Shown: piece by piece, positions 1-7,236 of the stretch | Layout: each line of letters begins with the position of its first letter | Position numbering within the stretch: the first letter of the stretch is position 1 | Assembly (NCBI GenBank): GCA_013373125.1 | Contig: JABXIK010000136.1 | Coordinates: forward strand, 1-34,115 | Origin: Gammaproteobacteria bacterium | GTDB lineage: Bacteria > Pseudomonadota > Gammaproteobacteria > Pseudomonadales > Oceanobacteraceae | Length of the DNA stretch: 34,115 nucleotides | Direction: 5' to 3' | Program-made: the position numbers and the translations under genes | The notes under the pieces: model-generated | What the model was told of the DNA's origin: nothing | Seen by the model: the letters and a program-made list of their open reading frames with translations, nothing else | The model's database searches: none

Positions 1-1
1 C

Positions 2-562
2 GCAAACTTAGACGATGCCGAAACCTTGGATCTTGCCAAAGCCTTTGGCATTCCGGTTCTGTTAAACGCTAACTTGCGTGACGGATCATTGCGCCAATGT
101 GCAGCCGATCTTGGCACCAAGATATTACTGTATGAAGCCGGCGAAGCCTTACGTTTCGATGAGCTGGCTATTCGTGCCGGGGTTAAAGGTGCGATTAAAG
201 TCATGCGCCACTTAGGCATGCTAAATAAAAGCAAGGCCCGAGTGAAAAAAGAAATCGAGCCCTATATTGCTCGTCAAAGTGGCTGGGTGCGTGCCAGTGA
301 AAGTGGTTTGGTCATGCACCATAAGCAATTGGGTGACTTGGTGAACAAAGGCGATGTGCTGGCGACCATCAGCGACCCATATGGACAAATACTGGACGAT
401 ATTTTAAGCCATTCCGATGGCATTATTATCGGCAAACAAAACATCCCTTTAGTGCAAGAAGGGGAAGCCATGTATCACCTTGCTTACTTTAAAGAGCCTG
501 ATGACGTGGTTGAAAATTTAGAAATGATGAACGAAGAACTCTTACCTGAGGAATATAACTAG
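2..562 (+). CDS. Succinylglutamate desuccinylase/aspartoacylase-family zinc hydrolase, C-terminal part
   Basis: The reading frame is open at the left edge, so the N-terminal part with the zinc ligands lies outside the window. About 186 residues remain. They include the stretch LLYEAGEALRF, which fits the region of the catalytic glutamate in the AstE/AspA branch of the M14 metallocarboxypeptidase fold. The C-terminal half has a small barrel reminiscent of biotinyl/lipoyl domains (SGLV, then LGDLVNKGDVLATI). Members remove acyl groups from amino acids or act on similar amide bonds. Homologues often sit beside rimK, the ribosomal protein S6 glutamate ligase, and a retropepsin-like protease; the latter is found here two genes downstream, so rimK may lie just upstream (inference). 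The stop is 2 bp from the next start, indicating an operon. The exact substrate is unknown. Confidence 0.85.
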   Translation, partial: ANLDDAETLDLAKAFGIPVLLNANLRDGSLRQCAADLGTKILLYEAGEALRFDELAIRAGVKGAIKVMRHLGMLNKSKARVKKEIEPYIARQSGWVRASESGLVMHHKQLGDLVNKGDVLATISDPYGQILDDILSHSDGIIIGKQNIPLVQEGEAMYHLAYFKEPDDVVENLEMMNEELLPEEYN

Positions 563-564
563 TT

Positions 565-1092
565 ATGTGGGACATACTCATTGGCATTGGATTTATTATT
601 GCTTTCGTTGTGTTAAGCAATGCCATCGAGAATTGGATTGAGCGCCTTGGTCGTAAACGCCAAGTCAGTAGTGATCGAATTTTTTATATTCAGAAAATCA
701 TCAAACTCATGGGCTTTACCGCCCTATTGCTTGCTGCGGGTTTGGTGATGGGTTTTAACTACAGCGAATTCAGTTTCATTGTGTCATCCGTTTTTGCGGT
801 TGTAGGTGTGGCCCTGTTTGCGCAGTGGTCCATCCTGAGTAACGTCACAGCAAGCTTAATTATATTTTTCTTCTTTCCGTATCGTGTGGGCGACAGCATC
901 CGCATCACAGAAGAAAAAGAGATTTTACAAGGTGAGATTATGGAAATAACATTGTTCCATCTCATTATAAAACGTGTGGATGGTGATATTTTGACTTACC
1001 CCAATAGTTTGGTGTTCCAGAAAGCCATTATCATCCATCCAAAAACGAAAACCATATCCGAAAAAGATACAGAGCCCAAACATGAGTCATAA
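565..1092 (+). CDS. Small MscS-family mechanosensitive channel
   Basis: This 175-residue protein has hydrophobic segments near residues 2-20 and 45-65 and a long one at about 70-108. The last one, ending FFFFPYRVGDSI, is the pore-lining helix and the start of the beta domain that mark the MscS family. The C-terminal cytoplasmic domain is short, so it is a minimal MscS-like channel, probably in the inner membrane. MscS proteins release solutes on hypo-osmotic shock, though small ones can have other roles. The gene starts 2 bp after the upstream hydrolase stop, with GAGG about 13 bases ahead, and overlaps the next gene by 11 bp. It is therefore co-translated within a RimK-associated operon. The family is clear; the physiological role is not. 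Confidence 0.85.
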   Translation: MWDILIGIGFIIAFVVLSNAIENWIERLGRKRQVSSDRIFYIQKIIKLMGFTALLLAAGLVMGFNYSEFSFIVSSVFAVVGVALFAQWSILSNVTASLIIFFFFPYRVGDSIRITEEKEILQGEIMEITLFHLIIKRVDGDILTYPNSLVFQKAIIIHPKTKTISEKDTEPKHES

Positions 1093-1513
1093 CAAAATTA
1101 CTGTGGGCGCATTGGAAGTATGCGACCTGCCCCAGCTGGAAATTACCAAGTTACACATGCGAGTGGACACTGGGGCACAAACTTCCTCTTTGCATGTGGA
1201 CAATATTGAAGAATTTAAAAAAGACGGTGACCTTTGGGTGAGTTTTGACATTCACCCGGATGTGCACAACGTCGCCACTGTGGTACGTCGTCAAGCTAAG
1301 GTGCATGACACGCGAGTAGTAAAAAGCTCCAGCGGTAATAAAGAAGAACGTCACGTCATCGAAACCCAAATTGTCCTGGGCGGACAAAGCTGGGCGATTT
1401 ATTTAACCCTTACCGATCGCTCTTCCATGACGTATTTGATGTTACTCGGTCGTCAAGCCATGCAAGATCGCATCTTGGTGGACCCTTCCGTGGAATACCT
1501 TTTGGGGCAATAA
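1082..1513 (+). CDS. Retropepsin-like aspartic protease (RimB/RloA type, 'ATP-dependent zinc protease' family)
   Basis: The 143-residue protein carries VDTGAQTSSLH, with Asp29-Thr-Gly-Ala matching the retropepsin active-site loop, and a second conserved element LLGRQAM near residue 121. Retropepsins work as homodimers with one aspartate from each chain. Database entries often call the family an ATP-dependent zinc protease, which the sequence does not support. Family members are typically linked to rimK and are thought to act on glutamylated ribosomal protein S6 or similar products; RimB in Pseudomonas belongs here. It overlaps the MscS gene by 11 bp and is last in the operon. There is no signal peptide, so it should be cytoplasmic. 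The family assignment is firm; the substrate is inferred. Confidence 0.85.
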   Translation: MSHNKITVGALEVCDLPQLEITKLHMRVDTGAQTSSLHVDNIEEFKKDGDLWVSFDIHPDVHNVATVVRRQAKVHDTRVVKSSSGNKEERHVIETQIVLGGQSWAIYLTLTDRSSMTYLMLLGRQAMQDRILVDPSVEYLLGQ

Positions 1514-1535
1514 GTCCCAACGCCTTTACGGCAAA

Positions 1536-1588
1536 GTGACTCAACACATGCAGTCACCGCGCGGCTTGCTTATTTTAATAAGCCGCGC
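1536..1588. repeat. Two adjacent inverted repeats at a convergent gene junction
   Basis: The first hairpin is GTGACT (1536-1541) with AGTCAC (1552-1557). The second is GCGCGGCTT (1559-1567) with AAGCCGCGC (1580-1588), and its loop can also pair as GCTTATT/AATAAGC. The second hairpin spans the last codons and stop of the acyl-CoA dehydrogenase gene. Neither is followed by a T-run on either strand, so these are not textbook intrinsic terminators. They may still slow polymerase or protect mRNA 3' ends between the two converging genes. Confidence 0.5.
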
Positions 1589-2694
1589 GCAATGATCTCC
1601 TTCATCACTTCTGACGCGCCACCATAAATACGCTGTACTCGTGCATCCAAAAACGCTCGGGCAATTGGATATTCTTGCATGTAGCCGTAGCCACCAAATA
1701 ACTGCAAACAATCATCCGCCACTTTGCACTGCAATTCAGTTGAAGATAATTTGGCCTTGGATGCGCTCACGGCATCCAGCTCGCCTTTTTGGTAACGATC
1801 AATACAAGACTCCACATACGCCCAGTTCACACTGATTTGCGTATCTAGCTGAGCCAGTGTGAATCGGGTGTTTTGTAACTGAGCCAAACTCTGGCCAAAT
1901 AATTGCCGATCTTTGGTGTAATCCACCGTCCAGTCTAACATGCCCGAGCACGCCCCCATGGCACACACAGATAAAATTAAGCGCTCTCTAGGTAACTCTT
2001 CCATCAGGTGGCGAAACCCTTGGTTTTTAACCCCTAACGTGTCCGCACATATCACCTCATCAAAAAATAGCTCAGAGGTATCACCACTGTGTTGGCCAAT
2101 TTTTTCAAGGTTGCTGCCCACTTGATAACCCTTAGCGGTTTTATCCAACAGAAATAAACTGATGCCCTTCGCTCCAGCTTGTGGATCGGTTTTAGCTGCC
2201 ACTATACACACATCTGCATGCTGGCCGTTGGTGATGAAGGTTTTCTGCCCGCTGATGCGATACCCGTCATCGCAGCTTATAGCTTGTGTGCGTATGGCTT
2301 GTAAATCGCTGCCGGCTCCTGGCTCGGTCATGGCGATTGCCCCAACGGCTTCACCTGAGACTAACTTAGGTAACCAATATTGTTTTTGCGCTTCGCTACC
2401 TAAATGCGATATGTAGGGTGTGACAATATCACTGTGCACAGACACGTTCGTGGCCAGTGCGGCAAAGCCTCTTTGCGATAACACTTTGACCACCAAAGCA
2501 GACAGAGTGAAATCCCCTGCGCATCCCCCATAGGCCTCGTCTACATCCACACACAAAAAACCGGCTTGGCCAAATGCACGCCAAACATCTCGTGGAATGA
2601 TGCCGTCCTTTTCCCACTGCTGATAATGAGGTGCCACTTCTTGGTCTAAAAACCGGTTTAACGAATCTGTAAATAACTGCATGTGCTCGGACAT
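1570..2694 (-). CDS. Acyl-CoA dehydrogenase, long-chain/isovaleryl-type active site
   Basis: This 374-residue FAD enzyme has the usual acyl-CoA dehydrogenase marks: AMTEPGAGSD (about 128-137), ISGQKTFITNG for FAD binding, FGGYGYMQEYPIAR, and a C-terminal RIYGGASEVMKE. It catalyses alpha,beta-dehydrogenation of acyl-CoA thioesters and passes electrons to ETF. The usual catalytic glutamate position in the C-terminal motif (YEGT in medium-chain enzymes) is Gly here. This matches long-chain and isovaleryl-CoA dehydrogenases, whose base lies earlier; the Glu in ELPRERLIL is the likely candidate. The start is supported by AAGGTG about 6 bases upstream. It is a single gene, convergent with the RimK-associated operon and divergent from plsC. 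The chain-length preference is inferred only. Confidence 0.92.
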   Translation of the reverse strand: MSEHMQLFTDSLNRFLDQEVAPHYQQWEKDGIIPRDVWRAFGQAGFLCVDVDEAYGGCAGDFTLSALVVKVLSQRGFAALATNVSVHSDIVTPYISHLGSEAQKQYWLPKLVSGEAVGAIAMTEPGAGSDLQAIRTQAISCDDGYRISGQKTFITNGQHADVCIVAAKTDPQAGAKGISLFLLDKTAKGYQVGSNLEKIGQHSGDTSELFFDEVICADTLGVKNQGFRHLMEELPRERLILSVCAMGACSGMLDWTVDYTKDRQLFGQSLAQLQNTRFTLAQLDTQISVNWAYVESCIDRYQKGELDAVSASKAKLSSTELQCKVADDCLQLFGGYGYMQEYPIARAFLDARVQRIYGGASEVMKEIIARGLLK

Positions 2695-2920
2695 GATTTC
2701 ACCTTTTTATTATTCTTTTACCATTTCACACCAGATCATTTCCTTAAGAAAGCGTCGTTGGCGCCAAAATCATTAGCATTGTCTATAGAGGCGAATATTT
2801 AGGTATCTTCTCATCTCATTAGGCCGAAAATGCCCACATTTACGCAAAAAAACCACGCAGTAATAGCGAATTTCAGTAAACAAATGTATGCTCACCCCCC
2901 ATTTTTTAATAGGTAGCAGT

Positions 2921-3664
2921 ATGATTCGCCTAATTCGTTATGTTTTGCTGTCGGTGCATTTTTTAGTTGGCAGTGGTCTGGGTTTGTTAATTGGCCTATT
3001 ACGCCCTTTTCACCCAACAAACAGCCGTTGGTGCTCTCACATCTATGGTGGCATCGGTTTACCTATTATCGGCCTGAAAACCAATGTAGAAGGCCTTGAG
3101 CACTTCAAAACCAATCAACCATGCATCGTGGTAGCGAATCATCAAAGTAACTGGGATTTATTCGTTCTAGGCAGCATCGTGCCTAAGCGCACCGTAAGCC
3201 TGGGTAAGAAAAGCCTAAAATGGGTACCTCTGTTTGGCCAGCTATATTGGTTAGCAGGTAATGTATTAATTGACCGTGGTAATCCTCGTAAAGCCATGGA
3301 AGCCATGGACATTACCAAGCAAGCGCTGACCACCAAAAACACCTCAATTTGGATTTTCCCTGAAGGCACCCGAAATGGTGGCAAAAACATGCTGCCATTT
3401 AAAAAAGGCGCTTTCGTAACCGCTATCAATGCCGGAGTGCCCATCGTGCCGGTTTGCTGTAGCAGCTACCTTGAAGGCTTCAGCCTAGGTAAATGGGATA
3501 ACGGCACAGCACATATGCGCGTTTTACCAGCCATCAGTACCAAAGGACTGACTCAAGACGACGTGGTCTCTTTGATGGAAGAAGTGCATAGCACCATGAT
3601 GAACCAAATCCAAGAGCTGGATGACCAAACACAAAATAAAGATGCGATAGCCAAAAGCGCGTAA
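2921..3664 (+). CDS. plsC: 1-acyl-sn-glycerol-3-phosphate acyltransferase (PlsC family)
   Basis: This 247-residue protein converts lysophosphatidic acid to phosphatidic acid at the inner membrane. An N-terminal hydrophobic segment spans residues 5-28. The acyltransferase motif NHQSNWD gives the catalytic His74 and Asp79. FPEGTRNGG (Glu148, Arg151) is the phosphate-binding motif, and PIVPV is the fourth conserved block. I chose the ATG at 2921 because AGGTAG lies just upstream and the protein then begins at the membrane anchor; an ATG at 2888 has no ribosome-binding site. The lysine- and glutamine-rich tail is not conserved. It is monocistronic, with its own terminator. A second plsC elsewhere in the genome cannot be excluded. 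Confidence 0.9.
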   Translation: MIRLIRYVLLSVHFLVGSGLGLLIGLLRPFHPTNSRWCSHIYGGIGLPIIGLKTNVEGLEHFKTNQPCIVVANHQSNWDLFVLGSIVPKRTVSLGKKSLKWVPLFGQLYWLAGNVLIDRGNPRKAMEAMDITKQALTTKNTSIWIFPEGTRNGGKNMLPFKKGAFVTAINAGVPIVPVCCSSYLEGFSLGKWDNGTAHMRVLPAISTKGLTQDDVVSLMEEVHSTMMNQIQELDDQTQNKDAIAKSA

Positions 3665-3695
3665 TCACAAGATTCGGCTGTTCAAGATGAAAAAC

Positions 3696-3717
3696 GCCCA
3701 GTATTCTGGGCTTTTTT
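3696..3717 (+). terminator. Intrinsic terminator after plsC
   Basis: A perfect 6-bp stem GCCCAG/CTGGGC with a TATT loop is followed directly by six T residues. It lies 31 bp past the plsC stop and 18 bp before the next gene, so the methyltransferase gene should have its own promoter overlapping this area. Confidence 0.85.
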
Positions 3718-3734
3718 ATGCCTGAAGACTCAAC

Positions 3735-4541
3735 ATGACGCCCTTTGATATTTGCCGAGATTGCATTTATTTACTGCTAGAACAGCCCTTACTGGGCAAT
3801 AATTTGCAAGCCCTCGCCCAACGCTTTGATTTATCTGAAAGCCACTTTCAAAAAATCTTTAAACAACATGTGGGCTTAAGCCCTAAGCAATTCCAACAAA
3901 GCGTATTAGTACAACAGGCCAAACACACCCTGCCCAATACAAGCTTGCTTCATACCAGTGAGGCTTTGTCATTGAGTAGTCCTTCACGTTTACACGATGC
4001 CTTCGTGCAGATAGAAGCCATGTCACCTGGCGAGTACAAGTCCAAGGGTGAGCACCTGCTCTTACGCTACGCTGGGCACGATACGGTATTTGGCAAGATG
4101 CTGGTGATCATGAGTGAACGAGGTTTGATGTACTTAGGCTTTAGCGCCGCATCTGAGCACGTCATAGAAGCCTTACGAGCGCGCTTCCCCTTGGCCACAT
4201 TCATTCATTGCGAAGATAACCAACTGTTATCTGGTGATCCATTCACTCAAGCACGAGACATTCGCTTGTATTTGCCTGCCACTAACTTTCAGGTTCAAGT
4301 GTGGCGCGCCCTATTGCATACCCGACCTGGAGACCTCATTAGCTATCAAGATATTGCTATCAAATTAGGTAAGCCCAAAGGTGCCCGCGGTGTTGGCCAA
4401 GCGGTGGGCGCGAATCCTGTGGCGTTTTTGATTCCTTGTCATCGTGTCATTAAACAAAGCGGCGCAATCAGCGGCTACCGTTGGGGCATTCCACAAAAAT
4501 CAGCGCTATTGGCCTGGGAGAGAGGTATTCAGGCACTCTGA
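3735..4541 (+). CDS. AraC-type HTH / methylated-DNA-cysteine methyltransferase fusion (Ada-like, lacking the N-terminal Ada domain)
   Basis: The 268-residue protein begins with an AraC-type helix-turn-helix region (about 1-105; LSPKQFQ and AMSPGEY mark its two halves). The rest is an O6-alkylguanine-DNA alkyltransferase domain with IPCHRVI, where Cys235 accepts the methyl group, and the DNA-binding segment GARGVGQAVGANP. It repairs O6-methylguanine by irreversible transfer. E. coli Ada has an additional N-terminal zinc domain whose cysteine senses phosphotriester damage; that domain is absent here. Methylation-switched activation as in Ada therefore cannot work by the classical route, and what the HTH half regulates is unknown. 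The length agrees with a common bacterial HTH-Ogt architecture rather than with truncation. Confidence 0.9.
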   Translation: MTPFDICRDCIYLLLEQPLLGNNLQALAQRFDLSESHFQKIFKQHVGLSPKQFQQSVLVQQAKHTLPNTSLLHTSEALSLSSPSRLHDAFVQIEAMSPGEYKSKGEHLLLRYAGHDTVFGKMLVIMSERGLMYLGFSAASEHVIEALRARFPLATFIHCEDNQLLSGDPFTQARDIRLYLPATNFQVQVWRALLHTRPGDLISYQDIAIKLGKPKGARGVGQAVGANPVAFLIPCHRVIKQSGAISGYRWGIPQKSALLAWERGIQAL

Positions 4542-4609
4542 CCCAGATAGCCTTGCCAGATATTGGTTTGGCTTCTTAACTTTAGTCATGGGGAAAGCGT
4601 GAGGTATCC

Positions 4610-4993
4610 ATGACCACTAAGGTTCTTATTTGTGATGATTCCAAAATGGCACGAAAGCAAATGGCTCGTGCCCTACCTGCAGGCTGGCCAGTCGACGTAC
4701 ATTTTGCCAAAGATGGCCAAGAAGCCATCGATCTCATCAAAGTCCAATCATTTGAAGTCCTTTTCCTTGATCTCACTATGCCAGTGCTCGACGGTTATGC
4801 CACCTTAGAAGTCATCCGCCAAGAAGACTTGCCCATCATGGTGTTGGTGGTCTCAGGAGACATCCAACCAGAAGCACAAGAGCGGGTTAAAAAACTGGGG
4901 GCTATCGATTTCATCAAAAAACCCGTGGATGCCGAACAGATCAAGCAGGTATTAATTGAGTACGGTATTTTGAGGGATCAAGCCCATGAGTGA
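4610..4993 (+). CDS. Stand-alone CheY-like response regulator
   Basis: This is a 127-residue single receiver domain. The acidic pair Asp9/Asp10, phospho-acceptor Asp54 (FLDLTMP), the switch Ser82 in VVSGD and Lys104 in KKPV are all present, so it should be phosphorylatable. There is no output domain. GAGGT five bases upstream supports the start. It overlaps the CheC-like gene by 8 bp, so the two are translationally coupled. A CheC-type phosphatase encoded next door suggests that this receiver, or CheY, is its substrate. No histidine kinase or receptor gene is nearby, so the kinase must be supplied from elsewhere (inference). Confidence 0.92.
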   Translation: MTTKVLICDDSKMARKQMARALPAGWPVDVHFAKDGQEAIDLIKVQSFEVLFLDLTMPVLDGYATLEVIRQEDLPIMVLVVSGDIQPEAQERVKKLGAIDFIKKPVDAEQIKQVLIEYGILRDQAHE

Positions 4994-5600
4994 TTTGATC
5001 CAGTTAAGCGAAGACGAGCGCGACTGCTACCAAGAAATCACCAATGTGGCCATGGGCCAAGCGGCAGACCGTCTTGCACGTTTACTCGGGGTATATGTGG
5101 TATTGCCCATACCTAACGTGAATTTGATTGAGATTAATGAATTTAAAATGACGCTAAAATCCCTTGAGGGCAATTCCACCGTCAGCGCGGTTTGCCAAGG
5201 TTTTATTGGAGCGGGTATTGCGGGTGAAGCGTTACTAATTTTCAACGATGCCAGTTTTGCTGAAATTGCCAAGCTGCTGGATTATCCGGGGAACTTGGAT
5301 CAACACGAAGAACTGGAAATGCTCATGGATGTGGCCAATGTATTAAATGGCGCCTGCATTCAAGGCATTGGCGAGCAACTAGATATCGATTTTAGTCAGT
5401 CCCATCCCGTCATACTTGGACAACATTGCTCCATCGCCGATTTATTGGAGCCAAACCAGAGTCGTTGGCAGAGAACCATGGCCATTGAAATCAATTACAC
5501 CATTGAAGATCACAACATCAATTGTGATTTGCTGTTGCTCTTTACCGAAGACAGTGTGGTGCACATGAATCGCTTAATCAGTTTTTTAATGGATGATTAA
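4986..5600 (+). CDS. CheC/CheX-like CheY-P phosphatase
   Basis: This 204-residue protein resembles CheC. It has two copies of the phosphatase helix motif: Glu17-x-x-Asn20 in EITNVAMGQAADRLARLLG and Asp115-x-x-Asn118 in MDVANVLNGACIQ. In CheC-family phosphatases these acidic/Asn pairs insert into the receiver's active site and promote hydrolysis of the phospho-aspartate. The second motif has Asp instead of Glu, which may weaken that site. It is cytoplasmic, with no membrane segment. It overlaps the CheY-like gene by 8 bp and the next reading frame abuts it. No cheD is seen nearby; classical CheC partners with CheD, so this is a CheD-independent branch as far as the window shows. Confidence 0.85.
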   Translation: MSDLIQLSEDERDCYQEITNVAMGQAADRLARLLGVYVVLPIPNVNLIEINEFKMTLKSLEGNSTVSAVCQGFIGAGIAGEALLIFNDASFAEIAKLLDYPGNLDQHEELEMLMDVANVLNGACIQGIGEQLDIDFSQSHPVILGQHCSIADLLEPNQSRWQRTMAIEINYTIEDHNINCDLLLLFTEDSVVHMNRLISFLMDD

Positions 5601-5601
5601 T

Positions 5602-6072
5602 ATGAGCGAGCAAAATAACGAACTAGACCAGTCCCATTGGTTTATGGATATCTTGCAAACCATCGATGTGGGTTTAGTGGTATTGGATCGACAATACACC
5701 ATTAAGCTTTGGAATGGATTCATGGAGAATCACAGCGGCGTTCGCCCTGATCAAGCCAAAGGTCAGTGTTTATTTGATTTATTTGCAGAGATTGATGAAG
5801 ACTGGTTCAAGAAAAAAGCCGAGGCAGTGTTTTTACTCAATACTCGTGCCTTCACTATTTCTGAGCAACGCCCGTATTTATTTAAATTTAAAAACAATTA
5901 CCCAATTACAGGGCGTGCGGAATTCATGTATCAAAATGCCACCATGATTCCGTTAAATAGCATTCATGGTGAAACCGACCACATATGTTTGATTATTTAC
6001 GATGTGACCACCGCCACCATGAATAAGTTGGACCAAGAAAAAGCCCAACACGATAAGACTAAAAAAGCTTAA
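5602..6072 (+). CDS. PAS-domain protein of the CheY/CheC operon
   Basis: This protein of about 156 residues is a single PAS fold, with the typical start LQTIDVGLVVLDRQYTIKLWN followed by a helix-rich middle and strands ending in ICLIIYDVTT. No kinase, GGDEF, EAL or methyl-acceptor domain follows. It is therefore a free sensor or interaction module that could bind a ligand or cofactor, or dock to the CheC-like protein. The in-frame ATG at 5593 overlaps the preceding stop; I prefer ATG 5602 because GGATGA lies at good spacing. The charged C-terminal tail is short. Its stop overlaps that of the opposing gene (shared TTAA). The ligand is unknown. Confidence 0.85.
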   Translation: MSEQNNELDQSHWFMDILQTIDVGLVVLDRQYTIKLWNGFMENHSGVRPDQAKGQCLFDLFAEIDEDWFKKKAEAVFLLNTRAFTISEQRPYLFKFKNNYPITGRAEFMYQNATMIPLNSIHGETDHICLIIYDVTTATMNKLDQEKAQHDKTKKA

Positions 6073-6572
6073 TCCAACACGCCAATTTCAGGATCGATAT
6101 TGGCCACACTTTGTTGCAGCTTCTCACCCAACTTCACGTTTTTAGTCATCTCTTCCAGTAAACGCTCAATGTGATGCTCAAGCACAGTAAGTTCACGCAC
6201 CAATGCACTGTGTGCTTGGTCAAAGTCATCCCCTGGGGAAAGGTTTTGCGTTTTTTGTAAAAGCTTACGCACATAATTCAACTGCTGAGTAAAAACCGCA
6301 TTGGCCTTGTGAGCATTACGCTCCACTATGATGGATTGTTTATATAGTGCATCCAATTGCGCTGGGGAAACGCTACCCATGACGGGCATATCTTCATCAT
6401 CACCTTGCTTTTGGTTGTGTTTATCCCAAAAATAAAAAACAGCAAAGCACAATAAATAGCTAATAGACCAAGCTAACCAATCTAAATTGCCATCATTCAC
6501 CATGGCTGGCCATTGATGCACGACACCTAATAAGGTGCCTAAAATTAAACTCATTTTAATCGCCATGACCAT
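6069..6572 (-). CDS. Small membrane protein with cytoplasmic coiled coil (unrecognised)
   Basis: I do not recognise the family of this 167-residue protein. Two hydrophobic segments (about 6-20 and 31-48) are followed by an acidic linker and a long helical, heptad-like region (about 70-160, rich in Leu, Glu and Gln). This suggests a two-pass inner-membrane protein with a cytoplasmic coiled coil. GGAG eight bases ahead of the first ATG supports this start; Met3 and Met7 are alternatives. The gene begins 13 bp after dgkA on the same strand, so the two are probably co-transcribed. It converges with the PAS gene and shares four bases with it at the stops. The function is unknown. Confidence 0.7.
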   Translation of the reverse strand: MVMAIKMSLILGTLLGVVHQWPAMVNDGNLDWLAWSISYLLCFAVFYFWDKHNQKQGDDEDMPVMGSVSPAQLDALYKQSIIVERNAHKANAVFTQQLNYVRKLLQKTQNLSPGDDFDQAHSALVRELTVLEHHIERLLEEMTKNVKLGEKLQQSVANIDPEIGVLD

Positions 6573-6585
6573 GGCTCATACTCCA

Positions 6586-6984
6586 TTAAAAAAGCGGAAA
6601 TTGAATCCAATTCAAATTCGATAAAATGATACAACCCCAAATGCACACCACCTGTGCCAAGCTAAAGAACACCGCAGCGCTGGCAATATCTTTGGCCGCC
6701 CCAGAAAGGTCGTGACGTTCGGTACCAATACGATCCACCACATATTCAATGGCTGTATTGAGTAGTTCTGTAATCACCACAATGAACAAGCTTAAAAGCA
6801 TCAATGCAAGTTGGGTGACACTTTGAGCTAGACACACAGCAACTGGCACTAGTACCAACGCCAATAAGAATTCTTGACGAACCGCGGCTTCGGTTTTCCA
6901 CGCACGTTTAATCCCCTTAAACGAATAGCCAGTGGCATTAAAAATACGTAGCAAGCCAGTGGCAGTAAACTTCTTTTGTTCCAT
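6586..6984 (-). CDS. dgkA: Diacylglycerol kinase (prokaryotic, DgkA)
   Basis: The 132-residue integral membrane kinase has three predicted helices and the family signature around ITELLNTAIEYVVDRIG, with Glu73, Asn76 and Glu80, plus AAKDIASAAV with Lys98 and Asp99. It phosphorylates diacylglycerol with ATP to phosphatidic acid, recycling the diacylglycerol released when phosphoglycerol is transferred to periplasmic glucans or lipids. The length is close to the family norm, with a slightly longer C-terminal tail. A small coiled-coil membrane protein gene follows at 13 bp. About 250 bp of non-coding sequence upstream leaves room for promoters of dgkA and of the divergent DUF1461-type gene; I see no clear consensus there. 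Confidence 0.95.
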   Translation of the reverse strand: MEQKKFTATGLLRIFNATGYSFKGIKRAWKTEAAVRQEFLLALVLVPVAVCLAQSVTQLALMLLSLFIVVITELLNTAIEYVVDRIGTERHDLSGAAKDIASAAVFFSLAQVVCIWGCIILSNLNWIQFPLF

Positions 6985-7236
6985 AACGACTCTAATTTGT
7001 CACATTTTAATTTAGGGCAACACTAACCCGTGAACCCTTATATGACAAGCTTTTAGGCTTGCTTGCGTGAAACCGATTAAAGAAAAAATACATGATATAA
7101 GCCCAACGCTCACCAGCTATGATGATTAAGTTTAAAATGGGGATACAAAAAAGATAACGGTATAAATAATCCAGGCTATTGACCTGTCACCGCAAACCCG
7201 TAAAGCTTAGGCAAAATAATCGATAATAAGACCACC

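Noticed and set aside
7000..7236. Possible small gene or RNA in the dgkA upstream gap
   Set aside because: Only a short CAAGC/GCTTG hairpin and AT-rich stretches are visible; no coding pattern or RNA signature.
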